From Alphaproteobacteria bacterium (GTDB taxonomy: Bacteria > Pseudomonadota > Alphaproteobacteria > Micropepsales > Micropepsaceae), in assembly GCA_028871345.1 (NCBI GenBank), contig JAGWNK010000002.1, forward strand, positions 1 to 64,000: a stretch of 64,000 bases of DNA, read 5' to 3'. The notes under the pieces were generated by a model. It made no database searches, had not been told where the DNA came from, and saw only the letters and a list, made by a program, of their open reading frames with translations. The position numbers and the translations under genes are program-made. The stretch's first letter is position 1; the number at the start of each line of letters is the position of its first letter. Below, piece after piece: positions 37,374 to 46,318 of the stretch.

Positions 37374-37411
37374 TGCCTGCGGTCGACAGGCAAACCGCTA
37401 GAGTTGACGCC

Positions 37412-38851
37412 ATGTCCGATGCTGAACTCGATCTGGCCGACGCTGGCCTCCGCGTGGAGGGTTCCGGGCGACAAGCATGGCTTGCCGAAGCGCGCGAGTT
37501 GCTGAGGCTCGCCTGGCCGCTGGTGCTCACCCAACTGGGCCAGATGGCCGTCATGACCACGGACGTACTGATGCTGGGCCGCCTGAGCAAGGAGGCGCTG
37601 GCGGGCGCGGCGCTCGGCAATACCGTTTTCTTCTTCACCTGGCTTCTCGGCTTGGGGCCTTGTGCGGCCATCTCGCCGATGATCGCCCATATCCGAGGCG
37701 CCCGCCCAAACGATCGCGCCGGTGTCAGAGCCGTCGTTCGCATGGGATTCTGGACGGTGGTCCTGCTGTCATTCCCGCTGGTCGGTTTCCTGCTCCTGAC
37801 ACGGCCGTTGCTGTTGCTCCTGGATCAGCAACCAGCGCTGGCCGCCGCCGCCGGCCAATTCATGACGCCCCTGTGCTGGGGCCTGCCACCAGCACTCGGC
37901 TACCAGGTCCTGCGCAACTACACGACGGCGCTGGGCAAGCCGAACTCGCCCTTGTGGGTGGCGCTTGGCACCATCGCGTTCAACGCCCTTGGTGATTACG
38001 CACTCATCTTCGGACACTTCGGATTTCCCAAACTCGGGCTGGTGGGTTCGGGAACAGCGAGCGCCTGTTCCTATACCTTCAGCTTCGCTGCAATGGCGGT
38101 CATTGTCTTTGTCGTGCCCGACTTGCGCAAATATCGCATCTTCCGGCGGTTCTCACGACCCGATTGGGGGAAATTCGCCGAGCTGTTCCGCTTGGGCATG
38201 CCGATAGGACTGACGATGATCTTCGAGGCGATGCTGTTCAACGCCTCGACTCTCCTGATGGGAACCTTCGGCACGACTTCCGTTGCTGCCCATCAAGTGG
38301 CGCTCAACGTGCCGTCCATCACATTCATGGTGCCGCTCGGCGTTGCCATGGCTGCGACCGTGCGCGTGGCGCTCGCGGCCGGAGCCGGAGATCGGCGCGG
38401 CGTCCGTCGTGCGGGTTACACAGCAATCGGCATTTCAGCGGTCTTTATGAGCCTGTGCTCCTTGGTGCTCGAGCTGTTCACGCGCCAGATCGTGGAGCTT
38501 TATTTCCCGGCGACCCTTGCCAACGCGAACGTCATTGCGCTGGCCGCGACCTTCCTCAAGGTGGCCGCGGCCTTTCAGATCGCGGACGGCATCCAAGTAA
38601 CCGCCGCCCTCTGTCTGCGTGGACTGAAGGACGCACGCATGCCCATGTGGATCGCAGCGGCCAGCTACTGGCTCGCAGGGTTCCCGGTCTGTGTCGGTCT
38701 GGGGATCGGGGCTGGCATGCAGGGACTGGGCGTCTGGATTGGCCTTGCTTTCGCCTTATTGGTGGCCGCAACATCCATGTGCTGGCGGTTCAACAGCCTT
38801 TCGCGCGACGATAATCGTGCCGTAGGCGTACTGGAGGCGCCGGCGGAGTGA
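37412..38851 (+). CDS. MATE family efflux transporter
   Basis: A 479-residue cation-driven multidrug exporter with about twelve membrane helices. Family landmarks are LRLAWPLVLTQLGQMAVMTTD (first helix, D-containing), a LGLGPCAAISP segment, PPALGYQVLRNYTTALGKP in the first half, and GMPIGLTMIFEAMLFN plus AAHQVALNVPSITFMVPLG in the second. The ATG at 37412 lies just after a terminator, so transcription probably starts between the two or by read-through. The substrate is unknown. Confidence 0.92.
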   Translation: MSDAELDLADAGLRVEGSGRQAWLAEARELLRLAWPLVLTQLGQMAVMTTDVLMLGRLSKEALAGAALGNTVFFFTWLLGLGPCAAISPMIAHIRGARPNDRAGVRAVVRMGFWTVVLLSFPLVGFLLLTRPLLLLLDQQPALAAAAGQFMTPLCWGLPPALGYQVLRNYTTALGKPNSPLWVALGTIAFNALGDYALIFGHFGFPKLGLVGSGTASACSYTFSFAAMAVIVFVVPDLRKYRIFRRFSRPDWGKFAELFRLGMPIGLTMIFEAMLFNASTLLMGTFGTTSVAAHQVALNVPSITFMVPLGVAMAATVRVALAAGAGDRRGVRRAGYTAIGISAVFMSLCSLVLELFTRQIVELYFPATLANANVIALAATFLKVAAAFQIADGIQVTAALCLRGLKDARMPMWIAAASYWLAGFPVCVGLGIGAGMQGLGVWIGLAFALLVAATSMCWRFNSLSRDDNRAVGVLEAPAE

Positions 38852-38871
38852 AGCCGTTGGGAGGGGTCTCG

Positions 38872-39300
38872 ATGCGGCTGATTTGTCGAGCGATTGCTGC
38901 ATTCTTTTGCTTGTCGAACATTGCCCACGCGTGGGCATCGCCAGCGACTGTCAATGAGCTTCAGCTCCCACCGGCCGGTGGAATCAATACATACGCTGCG
39001 GCCAATCACGACGCCGGACAACTCCCTGTCGTCACGCGCGGCGGGTCGCTCGGCGTGGCCTGCGCCGAAGCAGACCGTACAGGCGCCGATGTTCGCGTCG
39101 TCATGCATGTCCTTCCAGATGCCGCCCCACCGGGCTTCGCAGCCGTACTGGCCACAGAACAGACAATTGATCACGGCACGGTGCACGTACGTGTCCCGAA
39201 CCTACCCGACCTTTCGCACCATACGGTCAGCGTCAAGGTCTACGTGATGGATTCCAAAGGCACGCACACCTGCGATGCAGGACGCGTGAGGATCGGCTAG
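38872..39300 (+). CDS. Hypothetical exported protein
   Basis: A 142-residue protein with a signal peptide (about 1-23, ending HAWAS). Two cysteines in the mature part (in GVACAEAD and HTCDAG) could form a disulfide, and the strand-rich sequence suggests a small beta-sandwich. I do not recognise the family. The ATG at 38872 is chosen because GGAGGGG lies five bases before it; a GTG start 24 bases upstream would overlap the MATE stop. It is convergent with ubiB, overlapping by four bases. Confidence 0.65.
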   Translation: MRLICRAIAAFFCLSNIAHAWASPATVNELQLPPAGGINTYAAANHDAGQLPVVTRGGSLGVACAEADRTGADVRVVMHVLPDAAPPGFAAVLATEQTIDHGTVHVRVPNLPDLSHHTVSVKVYVMDSKGTHTCDAGRVRIG

Positions 39301-40868
39301 AACACCACCCAGATCGTTGCGCCAACGGCGGCAGCACTGACCGCCAGCCAGGCCATGAAACGCATGATACGGGCGCTCTCGCGGTATGCTTCGACGATCT
39401 CGTGCGTCGTGGCGGGGTGAAGGCGCAGGCCGCCTTCCACGAGCATGGCCGATATCACCTCCGCCGTGTGGATCAGCTGAGGCAGGTGTTGGGCCAAACG
39501 CCCGAGAACTTCGACACCGGCGACCGCTTCGCGCAGTCGGGTCTCGGGCGCGAGCCGATTCAACATCCAGCGTTCGACAACCGGGCTCGAGGCACTCCAG
39601 ATGTCGAAGTCCGGATCAAGGCTGCGCGCCACTCCTTCAACCACGACCATGGTTTTCTGCAGAAGGAGCAGTTGCGGCTGCGCCTGCATATCGAAGCGGC
39701 GGGTCGTGTCGAACAGCTGCTGTAGCAGACGTGCCATCGACATTTCGCGCGCCGGGCGGCCAAAGATCGGCTCGCCGATGGCCCGCAGCGCCTGGGCGAA
39801 GGTGTCCACGGGATGGCGACTGGGGACGAAATTCGCCTCGTAATGGCTTTGCGCCACCCGGACGTAATCGCGGGCCAGGAAGCCCGCTAGCGTCTCGGCC
39901 ATGAACCGGCGCATCTGCGCGTCGAGCCGCCCCATGATGCCGAAATCGACGGCGACCAGCCGGCCTTCGCGGTCGATGAAGAGGTTCCCCGGATGCAGAT
40001 CGGCGTGGAAAAAACCTTCGCGCAGAGTCTGGGTCAGGAAGGTACGCATGAGCTTGACGGCCACGTCCCTTGGATCGTGGCCGGCCGCCCTCAGGGCGTC
40101 GACGTCGCGCACGGGAATGCCGTCGATCCATTCTGTCGTCAGTACGCGGGCCGCGGTCCTCGACCAATCGACCTCAGGCACGCGGAAATCCTCGTCTGCC
40201 TGCATGCGCTCGGCAAGCTCTGACGCCGCTGCGGCCTCCATGCGCAGATCCAGTTCCAGCATGGTCGACTGCGCCAGCGTATCGATCAGCGCCACCACAC
40301 GCAGGCGGCGGGCCTCGCCAAAGAGACGTTCCGCAAGGCGTGCGGCAAAGGCCAGTGTGGAAAGGTCACGGGCGAATTCACCCTCGATACCGGGTCGCAA
40401 CACCTTGACCGCAACACGCTTCGGCGGAACGTCGGTTGTGGTCGCGCGGTGGACCTGGGCAATGGAGGCGGCCGCCAACGGCTCTTCAAAGGTGGCGAAC
40501 ACCTCGTCCAGCGGCCGGCCCAGCGACAGGGCAACGGACACGCTCGCTTCGGAGGTGGGGAATGGCGGCATGCGGTCCTGCAGGCCTTCGAGAGCAATCG
40601 CCACCTCGCTGCCGACTATGTCGGGGCGGGTGGCGAGCACCTGCCCCAGCTTCACATGGGCCGGCCCCAGACTTTCCAGCGCCCGCGACAGGCGTTCGCC
40701 CGGTGTCCTTCCGTCGCGCTGCGCTCGGCCGCTGCCGAGAAGCCGGCGCAATAGCTTGAGCGATGCCGGTAGCGCAGCCGCGTACTCCTTTGGGATAAGG
40801 GCATCGTGGCGCGCCAAAGTGCGGGCGATTTTCCACAGGCGCCAGGCATTGGCGATGGTGCCCGCCAT
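39297..40868 (-). CDS. ubiB: UbiB (ABC1/ADCK family) ubiquinone biosynthesis protein
   Basis: A 523-residue atypical kinase/ATPase needed for ubiquinone synthesis. The KxGQ motif is present (AHVKLGQVLATRPDI), with an Ala-rich nucleotide loop (LAAASIAQVHRA), FFHADLHPGNLF as catalytic loop and VDFGIMGRL as the metal-binding DFG-like segment. A C-terminal hydrophobic segment (MAWLAVSAAAVGATIWVVF) anchors it in the membrane. ATG at 40868 is used; upstream codons overlap ubiE. It is directly downstream of ubiE, one base apart. Confidence 0.95.
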   Translation of the reverse strand: MAGTIANAWRLWKIARTLARHDALIPKEYAAALPASLKLLRRLLGSGRAQRDGRTPGERLSRALESLGPAHVKLGQVLATRPDIVGSEVAIALEGLQDRMPPFPTSEASVSVALSLGRPLDEVFATFEEPLAAASIAQVHRATTTDVPPKRVAVKVLRPGIEGEFARDLSTLAFAARLAERLFGEARRLRVVALIDTLAQSTMLELDLRMEAAAASELAERMQADEDFRVPEVDWSRTAARVLTTEWIDGIPVRDVDALRAAGHDPRDVAVKLMRTFLTQTLREGFFHADLHPGNLFIDREGRLVAVDFGIMGRLDAQMRRFMAETLAGFLARDYVRVAQSHYEANFVPSRHPVDTFAQALRAIGEPIFGRPAREMSMARLLQQLFDTTRRFDMQAQPQLLLLQKTMVVVEGVARSLDPDFDIWSASSPVVERWMLNRLAPETRLREAVAGVEVLGRLAQHLPQLIHTAEVISAMLVEGGLRLHPATTHEIVEAYRESARIMRFMAWLAVSAAAVGATIWVVF

Positions 40869-40869
40869 A

Positions 40870-41625
40870 TCAGATCTTCCATGCGGAGTGCATGGCCGCA
40901 ATTCCGCCCGTCAGGTTGCGAAACGCGACGCGCGACAGCCCTGCGGCTTCGATCATGCGCGCGAATTTCGCCTGTGGCGGGAAACGGCGGATGCTCTCGA
41001 CCAGATAGCGATAGGCAGCGCCGTTGCCGGTGACGATTTCGCCCAGCGTCGGCAATACTCCAAACGAGAACTTGTCGTAGACGGCATCAAGGCCGGGGAA
41101 CTGGACCTGCGAGAACTCCAGGCACAGAAAGCGCCCTCCTGGCTTCAATACCCGCCGCGCCTCGGCCAGCGCCTTGTCGATGTGCGTCACATTCCGGATT
41201 CCGAAGGCGATAGTATAGGCGTCGAAGCTGGCATCCGGCAGCGGGAGAGCCTGCGCATCGCCGTTGACCCATTGGATGGCCGTCTCGCCTTTGTTGTTGG
41301 CGCGGCGGATTCCTTCGCCCAGCATTTCCGCATTGATGTCGCAAACTACGATGTCTGCTTCTCCACCCCGCGTTCTGACCATTCCGGCGATACGAAAGGC
41401 GATGTCGCCCGTACCGCCGGCCACGTCGAGAACGCGCCAGCCCGGCCGGGGATTGAGCCAGTCCACCATCGCCATCTTCCACAGCCGATGGATGCCGCCG
41501 CTCATCAGATCGTTCATCAGGTCGTACTGGCCTGCCACGGAATCGAACACCTCGCGCACCAACCGTTCCTTCTGGTTGGCCGGCACGTCGCGGAAGCCGA
41601 AAGAGGCTGTGGGATCGTTTATCAT
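40870..41625 (-). CDS. ubiE: Ubiquinone/menaquinone methyltransferase UbiE
   Basis: A 251-residue C-methyltransferase of ubiquinone synthesis. SAM-binding motif I is [15 protein letters not shown] (about 63-77), and the UbiE signatures are [16 protein letters not shown] near the N-terminus and [16 protein letters not shown]. The C-terminus ends [15 protein letters not shown], as usual. The frame runs open upstream through mutM on the other strand, but the conserved start is 41625. It is divergent from mutM with a 52-bp gap. Confidence 0.96.
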   Translation of the reverse strand: MINDPTASFGFRDVPANQKERLVREVFDSVAGQYDLMNDLMSGGIHRLWKMAMVDWLNPRPGWRVLDVAGGTGDIAFRIAGMVRTRGGEADIVVCDINAEMLGEGIRRANNKGETAIQWVNGDAQALPLPDASFDAYTIAFGIRNVTHIDKALAEARRVLKPGGRFLCLEFSQVQFPGLDAVYDKFSFGVLPTLGEIVTGNGAAYRYLVESIRRFPPQAKFARMIEAAGLSRVAFRNLTGGIAAMHSAWKI

Positions 41626-41677
41626 GGCGCCAACATACAGTATGCCATTGCCTGCCCTTAGCGAAGGGAAGCTCCTA

Positions 41678-42553
41678 ATGCCTGAACTGCCCGAAGTCGA
41701 GACCGTCCGGATGGGGCTGGCGCCCGCGCTCGAAGGGCACACGTTCACCCATGTCGAGACACGGCGGGGCGACCTGCGCGTCCCCTTTCCCCGCGACTTC
41801 GCCAAACGGCTGCATGGCCGGCGGGTCGAGCGCCTGTGGCGGCGGGCCAAATACCTGCTGGCTGAGCTCGACGGACGGGAGACCCTCGTCATTCACCTTG
41901 GCATGACGGGGCGCATGGCCGTCTATGCAGGAGGGGTGGACCGCAAGCTGGGGCAATATGTCTACGATGCCGCGCCCGCCGAGGCCGGCCGTGGCAAGCA
42001 CGACCACGTCGTGTTCGAGACCGATGCCCCAGCCCGCGTCGTTTTCACCGATCACCGGCGCTTCGGCCTGATGACGCTGCTCGACAGCGATGCGATCGAA
42101 CAGGACAAGCTGTTCAAAGGGCTCGGCATCGAACCCCTGTCGAAGGACTTCGACGCCTCCTACCTCTGCCGGGTCCTGAAGGGCAAGAAAACGCCGATCA
42201 AGTCCGCCCTGCTCGATCAGCGCGTCATCGCGGGCGTCGGCAATATCTACGCTTGCGAAGCCCTCTTCCGGGCGGCCATTTCGCCCAAGCGCCTCGCCGC
42301 CAAGGTACCCTCGCCGGCCGTCGCCGCCCTCGTCAAGGCGATCAAGTCGGTGCTCAAGGACGCCATCCGGGCCGGCGGGTCGTCCCTGCGAGACTATCGC
42401 AAGGCCGACGGCGACCTCGGCCACTTCCAGCATCATTTCGCCGTCTACGACCGCGAAGGAGAGCCCTGCGCGAGGAAAGGCTGCAAAGGCGCGGTCAAAC
42501 GCATCACGCAGGCCGGGCGGTCCACCTTCTACTGCCCGAAATGCCAGACCTGA
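41678..42553 (+). CDS. mutM: Formamidopyrimidine-DNA glycosylase (Fpg)
   Basis: A 291-residue enzyme excising 8-oxoguanine and formamidopyrimidines. It begins [20 protein letters not shown] with catalytic Pro2 and Glu3. The helix-two-turn-helix region includes the [21 protein letters not shown] loop (named by landmarks KSALLDQ and GVGNIY), and the zinc finger has the four Cys in CARKGC...YCPKCQ. Ending in CPKCQT is typical. The ribosome site is GGGAAG. Confidence 0.97.
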   Translation: MPELPEVETVRMGLAPALEGHTFTHVETRRGDLRVPFPRDFAKRLHGRRVERLWRRAKYLLAELDGRETLVIHLGMTGRMAVYAGGVDRKLGQYVYDAAPAEAGRGKHDHVVFETDAPARVVFTDHRRFGLMTLLDSDAIEQDKLFKGLGIEPLSKDFDASYLCRVLKGKKTPIKSALLDQRVIAGVGNIYACEALFRAAISPKRLAAKVPSPAVAALVKAIKSVLKDAIRAGGSSLRDYRKADGDLGHFQHHFAVYDREGEPCARKGCKGAVKRITQAGRSTFYCPKCQT

Positions 42554-42562
42554 TCGCCGCTG

Positions 42563-43021
42563 TCATTCCCTCGCCTGACACGTCTCGTGGATGCCTTTCA
42601 ACGGTATGTCGGTCTCAAGATAGCTCTTGAGACCCGCGAGCACCTTCGGCCAGCCACCGGATACCGCCTCGATGAACTTCGACGGAGTTCGGTCGATGGT
42701 GTGCGTGACCGTGAACTTTACCGCATCGCCGGCTTGTTCGAGCTCGTATACGCAGCGGGAATGGCCTTCCGCTTTCATCTCGGGGCGGAATTCATTGCGC
42801 CACTTGAGCACCAGACGCCTGGGTGGATCGACCTCCAAGACCTCGCCGGCGTCAGCCACGCGACCGTCCGGAAAACACATCTTCCAGGGCGATCCCTCTT
42901 TCCAGTCGCACTCCTGATACATGCCGAACCAGTATTGCTTCTGGAATTCGGCCGATATCAGCGCCGCCCACAGCTTTTCGGGAGTCGTGCGGATATAGGT
43001 AACGTAGACGAAACTGCTCAT
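42563..43021 (-). CDS. SRPBCC / AHSA1-like protein
   Basis: A 152-residue protein of the START-like SRPBCC superfamily (Aha1 type): VYVTYIRTTPEKLWAAL at the start, WFGMYQECDWKEGS, and the C-terminal helix GGWPKVLAGLKSYLETD. Such proteins bind small hydrophobic molecules, but the ligand is unknown. It overlaps the upstream ArsR gene by four bases (ATGA), the common ArsR + SRPBCC pairing in which the regulator controls the partner. Confidence 0.9.
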   Translation of the reverse strand: MSSFVYVTYIRTTPEKLWAALISAEFQKQYWFGMYQECDWKEGSPWKMCFPDGRVADAGEVLEVDPPRRLVLKWRNEFRPEMKAEGHSRCVYELEQAGDAVKFTVTHTIDRTPSKFIEAVSGGWPKVLAGLKSYLETDIPLKGIHETCQARE

Positions 43022-43338
43022 TTGTCTTCCCTTTCGAGTCTTCGTTTCAAATCCGCCAGTGCGCGGACGCGGTGGCGTTCGTACTTGCCGATCCAACGGT
43101 CGGCGATTTCGTTGATCGGCACCGGGTTCAGGAAGTGCAGCTTCTCCCGGCCCCGCCATTGCGTAGCCACGAGGTTCGCCTCCTCGAGCAGCACGAGATG
43201 CTTGGTGACGGCCTGGCGCGACATCTCCATCTCTTCGCATAGCTCGCTCAGCGTCTGCCCGTTGCGGGCCTGGAGGCGGTCGAGCAGCCGCCGCCGCGTG
43301 GGGTCGGCCAGGGCCTTGAACACCGCATCCATGCTCAT
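43018..43338 (-). CDS. ArsR-family winged-helix regulator
   Basis: A 106-residue regulator: ALADPTRRRLLDRLQARNGQ leads into the HTH TLSELCEEMEMSRQAVTKHL (named by landmarks LSELCEEM and SRQAVTKHL), followed by the wing LVATQWRGREKLHFLNP. No Cys-based metal site like that of arsenic sensors is present. ATG at 43338 gives MSMDAVFKALADP; in-frame alternatives are 43353 and 43332. It probably represses its own operon with the SRPBCC gene. Confidence 0.88.
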   Translation of the reverse strand: MSMDAVFKALADPTRRRLLDRLQARNGQTLSELCEEMEMSRQAVTKHLVLLEEANLVATQWRGREKLHFLNPVPINEIADRWIGKYERHRVRALADLKRRLEREDK

Positions 43339-43727
43339 GCTTCTAATATGCAACTAAATGGTTGCCTGTCAAGACGCCCGATGTCTGTCCGGCGCCCGGC
43401 CTCGATGCCCGAAGCCCATCCGCTGTCGCGGACGCGTTCTGATTGGTCGCCTCTCCAAAAAAAACGAAAAATGTGAATTCAATTCGGGAATGCAGCGGGT
43501 AACGCCTTTTGCCCTTTCGCTTTTCGCCTTGTTCGACCAGTGCGCGAAGTCTGCAAGATTGCCTTCCAACCCGAAACGAAAATGGCGACCTAAAAAACAC
43601 AGGCTCCGCCCTCTCCGCGCATGTAAGCGCGGGCGACGCCGCTTCAAGGGCCAAAACGGCGACGTCCGATCACGATTTGTGACACTCGGGACGCAGGTGC
43701 ATCCGCGATGACAGTCTAGAATGCGTC
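43339..43727. other. Gene-free stretch between ArsR and arfB
   Basis: About 389 bp with no supported gene. Open frames run through it but lack start sites and conserved character. It must hold the promoters of the divergent ArsR and arfB genes. A short A-rich patch (43458-43475) stands out. Confidence 0.5.
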
Positions 43728-44153
43728 ATGGTCCAGATTCGCATCACACCCCACATTGCGATCGACGACAGCGAACTCGACGAGACGTTCGTGCTGGCCA
43801 GCGGCCCCGGCGGGCAGAACGTCAACAAGGTTTCGAGCGCCGTGCAGTTGCGCTTCAACGTGGCGGCGTCGCCGTCGCTGCCCGAGCCCGTACGTTTCCG
43901 CCTGATGAAATCCGCCGGCAGCCGTTTGACCAAGGATGGCGTGCTGGTTCTGACGGGACGGCAGTATCGCGACCAAACGCGTAACCGGGATGACGTCCGT
44001 TCGCGCCTGTTTGAAATGATCAGGGCGGCAACCGTCGCGCCGCGGAAACGGATCGCTACAAAACCATCCCGCAGCGCAAAAGAAAAACGGTTGCAGCGCA
44101 AAAAGAAACATGCGGAACTGAAGCGCTCGCGCGGAAAACCGGTCGAGCATTAA
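43728..44153 (+). CDS. arfB: Peptidyl-tRNA hydrolase ArfB (YaeJ)
   Basis: A 141-residue ribosome rescue factor that hydrolyses peptidyl-tRNA on stalled ribosomes. The GGQ motif is in [20 protein letters not shown] (about 25-44). The C-terminal tail is strongly basic ([19 protein letters not shown]), as needed to enter the mRNA channel. The start is the ATG at 43728. It lies 16 bases before the enoyl-CoA hydratase gene on the same strand. Confidence 0.95.
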   Translation: MVQIRITPHIAIDDSELDETFVLASGPGGQNVNKVSSAVQLRFNVAASPSLPEPVRFRLMKSAGSRLTKDGVLVLTGRQYRDQTRNRDDVRSRLFEMIRAATVAPRKRIATKPSRSAKEKRLQRKKKHAELKRSRGKPVEH

Positions 44154-44169
44154 ATCTCCGGAGACGACC

Positions 44170-44943
44170 ATGGACACGAACATCCTGGTGAAGGCCGACG
44201 GTGCCGTCGGCGTCATCACCTTGAACCGGCCGAAAGCGCTCAACGCGTTGAACAGCGATCTCCTGGAGGAACTGGCCGCGGCGCTGGAACACTTCGACGC
44301 CGACGACGGCGTGCGCGCCGTGGTCCTGACCGGATCCGACCGGGCCTTCGCCGCCGGCGCGGACATCAAGGAGATGGCGCCGAAATCCTACATGGACATG
44401 TTCAGGGCGAACCTCTTTGCGGCCGTCAGCGACCGCATGATGGCGATCCGCAAGCCCATCATCGCCGCGGTGGCGGGTTATGCCCTGGGCGGCGGCTGCG
44501 AGCTGGCCATGATGTGCGATTTCATCATCTCGGCGGATACTGCGAAGTTCGGCCAGCCCGAGATCACGCTGGGCGTGATGCCCGGCATGGGCGGCAGCCA
44601 GCGCCTCACCCGTTTCGTGGGCAAATCGAAGGCGATGGACATGTGCCTGACCGGCCGCATGATGGACGCGGCGGAAGCCGAACGGTCTGGCCTCGTGAGC
44701 CGCGTGGTGCCGGCCGCCGATCTGATGGCCGAGGCGATGAAGGCCGCCCAGAAGATCGCCGAGCAGTCCCTGCCCATCCTGATGATGACCAAGGAGAGCG
44801 TGAACCGGTCCTATGAAACGACGCTGGCCGAAGGCCTGCGGTTCGAGCGCCGCCTGTTCCATGCCATGTTCGCGACCGAGGATCAGAAGGAAGGCATGGC
44901 GGCCTTCGCCGAGAAGCGAAAGCCCGTCTTCAAGGACAGATAG
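44170..44943 (+). CDS. Enoyl-CoA hydratase
   Basis: A 257-residue crotonase-fold enzyme. Catalytic glutamates fit the two conserved positions: [11 protein letters not shown] (about 107) and [15 protein letters not shown] (about 127-141). The oxyanion loop is [10 protein letters not shown] (about 60). All residues of an active short-chain enoyl-CoA hydratase are present, so a beta-oxidation role is reasonable. It precedes rpsT, as in several related genomes. Confidence 0.94.
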   Translation: MDTNILVKADGAVGVITLNRPKALNALNSDLLEELAAALEHFDADDGVRAVVLTGSDRAFAAGADIKEMAPKSYMDMFRANLFAAVSDRMMAIRKPIIAAVAGYALGGGCELAMMCDFIISADTAKFGQPEITLGVMPGMGGSQRLTRFVGKSKAMDMCLTGRMMDAAEAERSGLVSRVVPAADLMAEAMKAAQKIAEQSLPILMMTKESVNRSYETTLAEGLRFERRLFHAMFATEDQKEGMAAFAEKRKPVFKDR

Positions 44944-44949
44944 CCAGAA

Positions 44950-44977
44950 TTGACCCCGGCGCTGCCGCGGGCTATAC
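44950..44977 (+). promoter_or_regulatory. Sigma-70-type promoter of rpsT
   Basis: TTGACC (44950-44955), 16-bp spacer and CTATAC (44972-44977), 32 bp before the rpsT start. It lies directly after the enoyl-CoA hydratase stop. Confidence 0.5.
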
Positions 44978-45009
44978 GCGCCGCCTCCTAAGGATCAGCA
45001 GGAAGACCT

Positions 45010-45276
45010 ATGCCCAATATCGCCTCCGCCAAAAAGCGTGTCCGGACAACGGCTAAGCGCACAGCTATCAATCATTCTCGCAAGACGCGCATCCGCAGCT
45101 TCGTACGCGAGGTCGAGGAAGCCATCGCCGCAGGCGACGCCGGAGCGGCCCAGGCGGCACTGAAGGCGGCCGAGCCGGAGATCATGCGTGGTGTCACGAA
45201 GGGCGTGCTTCACAAGAACACAGGGTCCCGCAAGGTGGCGCGGCTGAGCAAGCGCGTCGCGAAACTGTCCAAATAA
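45010..45276 (+). CDS. rpsT: 30S ribosomal protein S20
   Basis: An 88-residue S20, beginning [19 protein letters not shown] with the usual RNA-binding N-terminal helix, then [19 protein letters not shown] and ending with [20 protein letters not shown]. The ribosome site is AGGAAGA. It has a likely own promoter and an intrinsic terminator. Confidence 0.97.
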   Translation: MPNIASAKKRVRTTAKRTAINHSRKTRIRSFVREVEEAIAAGDAGAAQAALKAAEPEIMRGVTKGVLHKNTGSRKVARLSKRVAKLSK

Positions 45277-45308
45277 CTAGCCCTATGGATTCTTTGTAAA
45301 ATCCTCAA

Positions 45309-45336
45309 AGGTCCTGTTTTGGACCTCGTTTTATTT
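45309..45336 (+). terminator. Intrinsic terminator of rpsT
   Basis: AGGTCC, six-base loop TGTTTT, GGACCT, then CGTTTTATTT. It lies 33 bases after the rpsT stop. A second hairpin follows directly. Confidence 0.65.
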
Positions 45337-45579
45337 GTCAGTGGGCTGACAAGTTGCCTTAAGACAGTCTGGCGACAGATTTCCCCGGCGTTGCCTCATA
45401 AGTGCCTGATTCGTTAAGCTTAACTTCGGAAAGTGATTTTCCGTATAAAGAACATGCGGTTAGGACGGGAACGGATGAATTTTTTTCGTCGCAAGACTGT
45501 CATGTTCAGCGTTCGTTCGCTTGAGTCGGGTTAGCCTTGAGCATATGGTTACCCGTGGTGTCCGGTAACGAGAACAACA

Positions 45580-45666
45580 ATGGCAAAGAACAACAAAAGT
45601 AAAGGTACAGTATTTGCCAGCTCTCATATCGGTAGTTGGGCGAGTTCCCAGTCTAACCCCCAGTAA
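45580..45666 (+). CDS. Possible 28-residue small protein
   Basis: ATG at 45580 opens 28 codons starting MAKNNKSKGTVFASSHIGSW and ending SQSNPQ. The ribosome site is weak (GAGA about six bases before). The composition is hydrophilic, rich in Ser and Asn. No family is recognised; it may be chance. Confidence 0.2.
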   Translation: MAKNNKSKGTVFASSHIGSWASSQSNPQ

Positions 45667-45738
45667 AACACGGAATATGGAAGGCTCGGGTCGCGGGCGT
45701 GCGCTCGCGGCTGACGGTATTGTCTTGGAATTGCAACG

Positions 45739-46179
45739 ATGGCGCCCCACGACATTTTCCAGGGATATGCGGGAGAGCTGACGCCCAAAGAGGCGTGGGC
45801 GCTGCTGTCAGCCCACCGGGACGCCCAATTGGTGGATGTGCGCACGAACGTCGAGTGGACCTTCGTCGGCGTTCCCGACCTGTCGGCGCTAGACCGTCAG
45901 ACGCATTGCCTGGAATGGCAGACCTACCCCGCCATGGCGACCAACCCGGCCTTCGCGGCGCAGACGGACGCGGCGCTTCACGGCCGCAAGGACGCCCCCG
46001 TCCTGTTCCTCTGCCGCTCCGGCGCGCGATCCCGCGCCGCGGCCTGCGCCATGACGGCGGCCGGCTACACGAAGGCTTACAACATCACGGACGGCTTCGA
46101 GGGCCCCATGGATGCCCACGGCCACCGCGGCAGCATCAGCGGATGGAAGGCTTGCGGCCTTCCCTGGAAGCAAACCTAG
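45739..46179 (+). CDS. Rhodanese-like domain protein
   Basis: A 146-residue single rhodanese domain. The active-site Cys is Cys92 in FLCRSGARSRA, the loop length and flanking Arg being typical of sulfurtransferases. LVDVRTNVEWTFVGVPDL (about 31-48) and GYTKAYNITDGFEGPMD complete the fold. There is no signal peptide. It lies between rpsT and dnaA on the same strand and could share a transcript with dnaA. The physiological acceptor is unknown. Confidence 0.9.
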   Translation: MAPHDIFQGYAGELTPKEAWALLSAHRDAQLVDVRTNVEWTFVGVPDLSALDRQTHCLEWQTYPAMATNPAFAAQTDAALHGRKDAPVLFLCRSGARSRAAACAMTAAGYTKAYNITDGFEGPMDAHGHRGSISGWKACGLPWKQT

Positions 46180-46187
46180 AGAACGAA

Positions 46188-46247
46188 ATGGAGGAGGCAC
46201 ACATGCGACGAGGAAAGGCGCCGTGGGGACGGCGCACAGGAGGTTAG
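46188..46247 (+). CDS. Possible leader peptide upstream of dnaA
   Basis: Two in-frame starts (46188 and 46203) give 19 or 14 residues ending MRRGKAPWGRRTGG. The second ATG has a strong GGAGG-type ribosome site. The end of the frame lies in a perfect hairpin, GCGCCGT-gggg-ACGGCGC, and another palindrome (GTGGGGCCCAC) follows. It may be an attenuating leader or simply a structured 5' region. Confidence 0.3.
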   Translation: MEEAHMRRGKAPWGRRTGG

Positions 46248-46318
46248 TGGGGCCCACGAGGGGGTCCACCGGAACAACCAGAACATAAGGCCCGCCGCAC
46301 AGCGGACGGGCAGCGGGT

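Larger units (their letters stand above)
37069..37411. other. Long intergenic stretch before the MATE gene
   Basis: 343 bp without a clear conventional gene. It holds the promoter of the minus-strand glycerophosphodiesterase, a possible 31-codon ORF (37223-37318) and a strong intrinsic terminator (37341-37373) that no annotated plus-strand gene accounts for. A short transcript ending at that terminator is therefore likely. Confidence 0.6.
45277..45738. other. AT-richer intergenic stretch between rpsT and the rhodanese gene
   Basis: About 462 bp, clearly lower in G+C than its surroundings. It contains the rpsT terminator, a second hairpin (TTGTCAG-tggg-CTGACAA, 45335-45352), a 12-bp palindrome GTTAAGCTTAAC (45413-45424) and a possible 28-codon ORF (45580-45666). 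I looked for DnaA boxes (TTATCCACA) and saw none, so an origin cannot be claimed despite nearby dnaA. Confidence 0.6.

Noticed and set aside
43358-43711. Open frames in the ArsR-arfB gap
   Set aside because: No ribosome site, no recognisable motif and low-complexity content.
45277-45738. Chromosome origin next to dnaA
   Set aside because: No cluster of DnaA boxes was visible, and in many alphaproteobacteria oriC is not at dnaA. Kept only as something to check.
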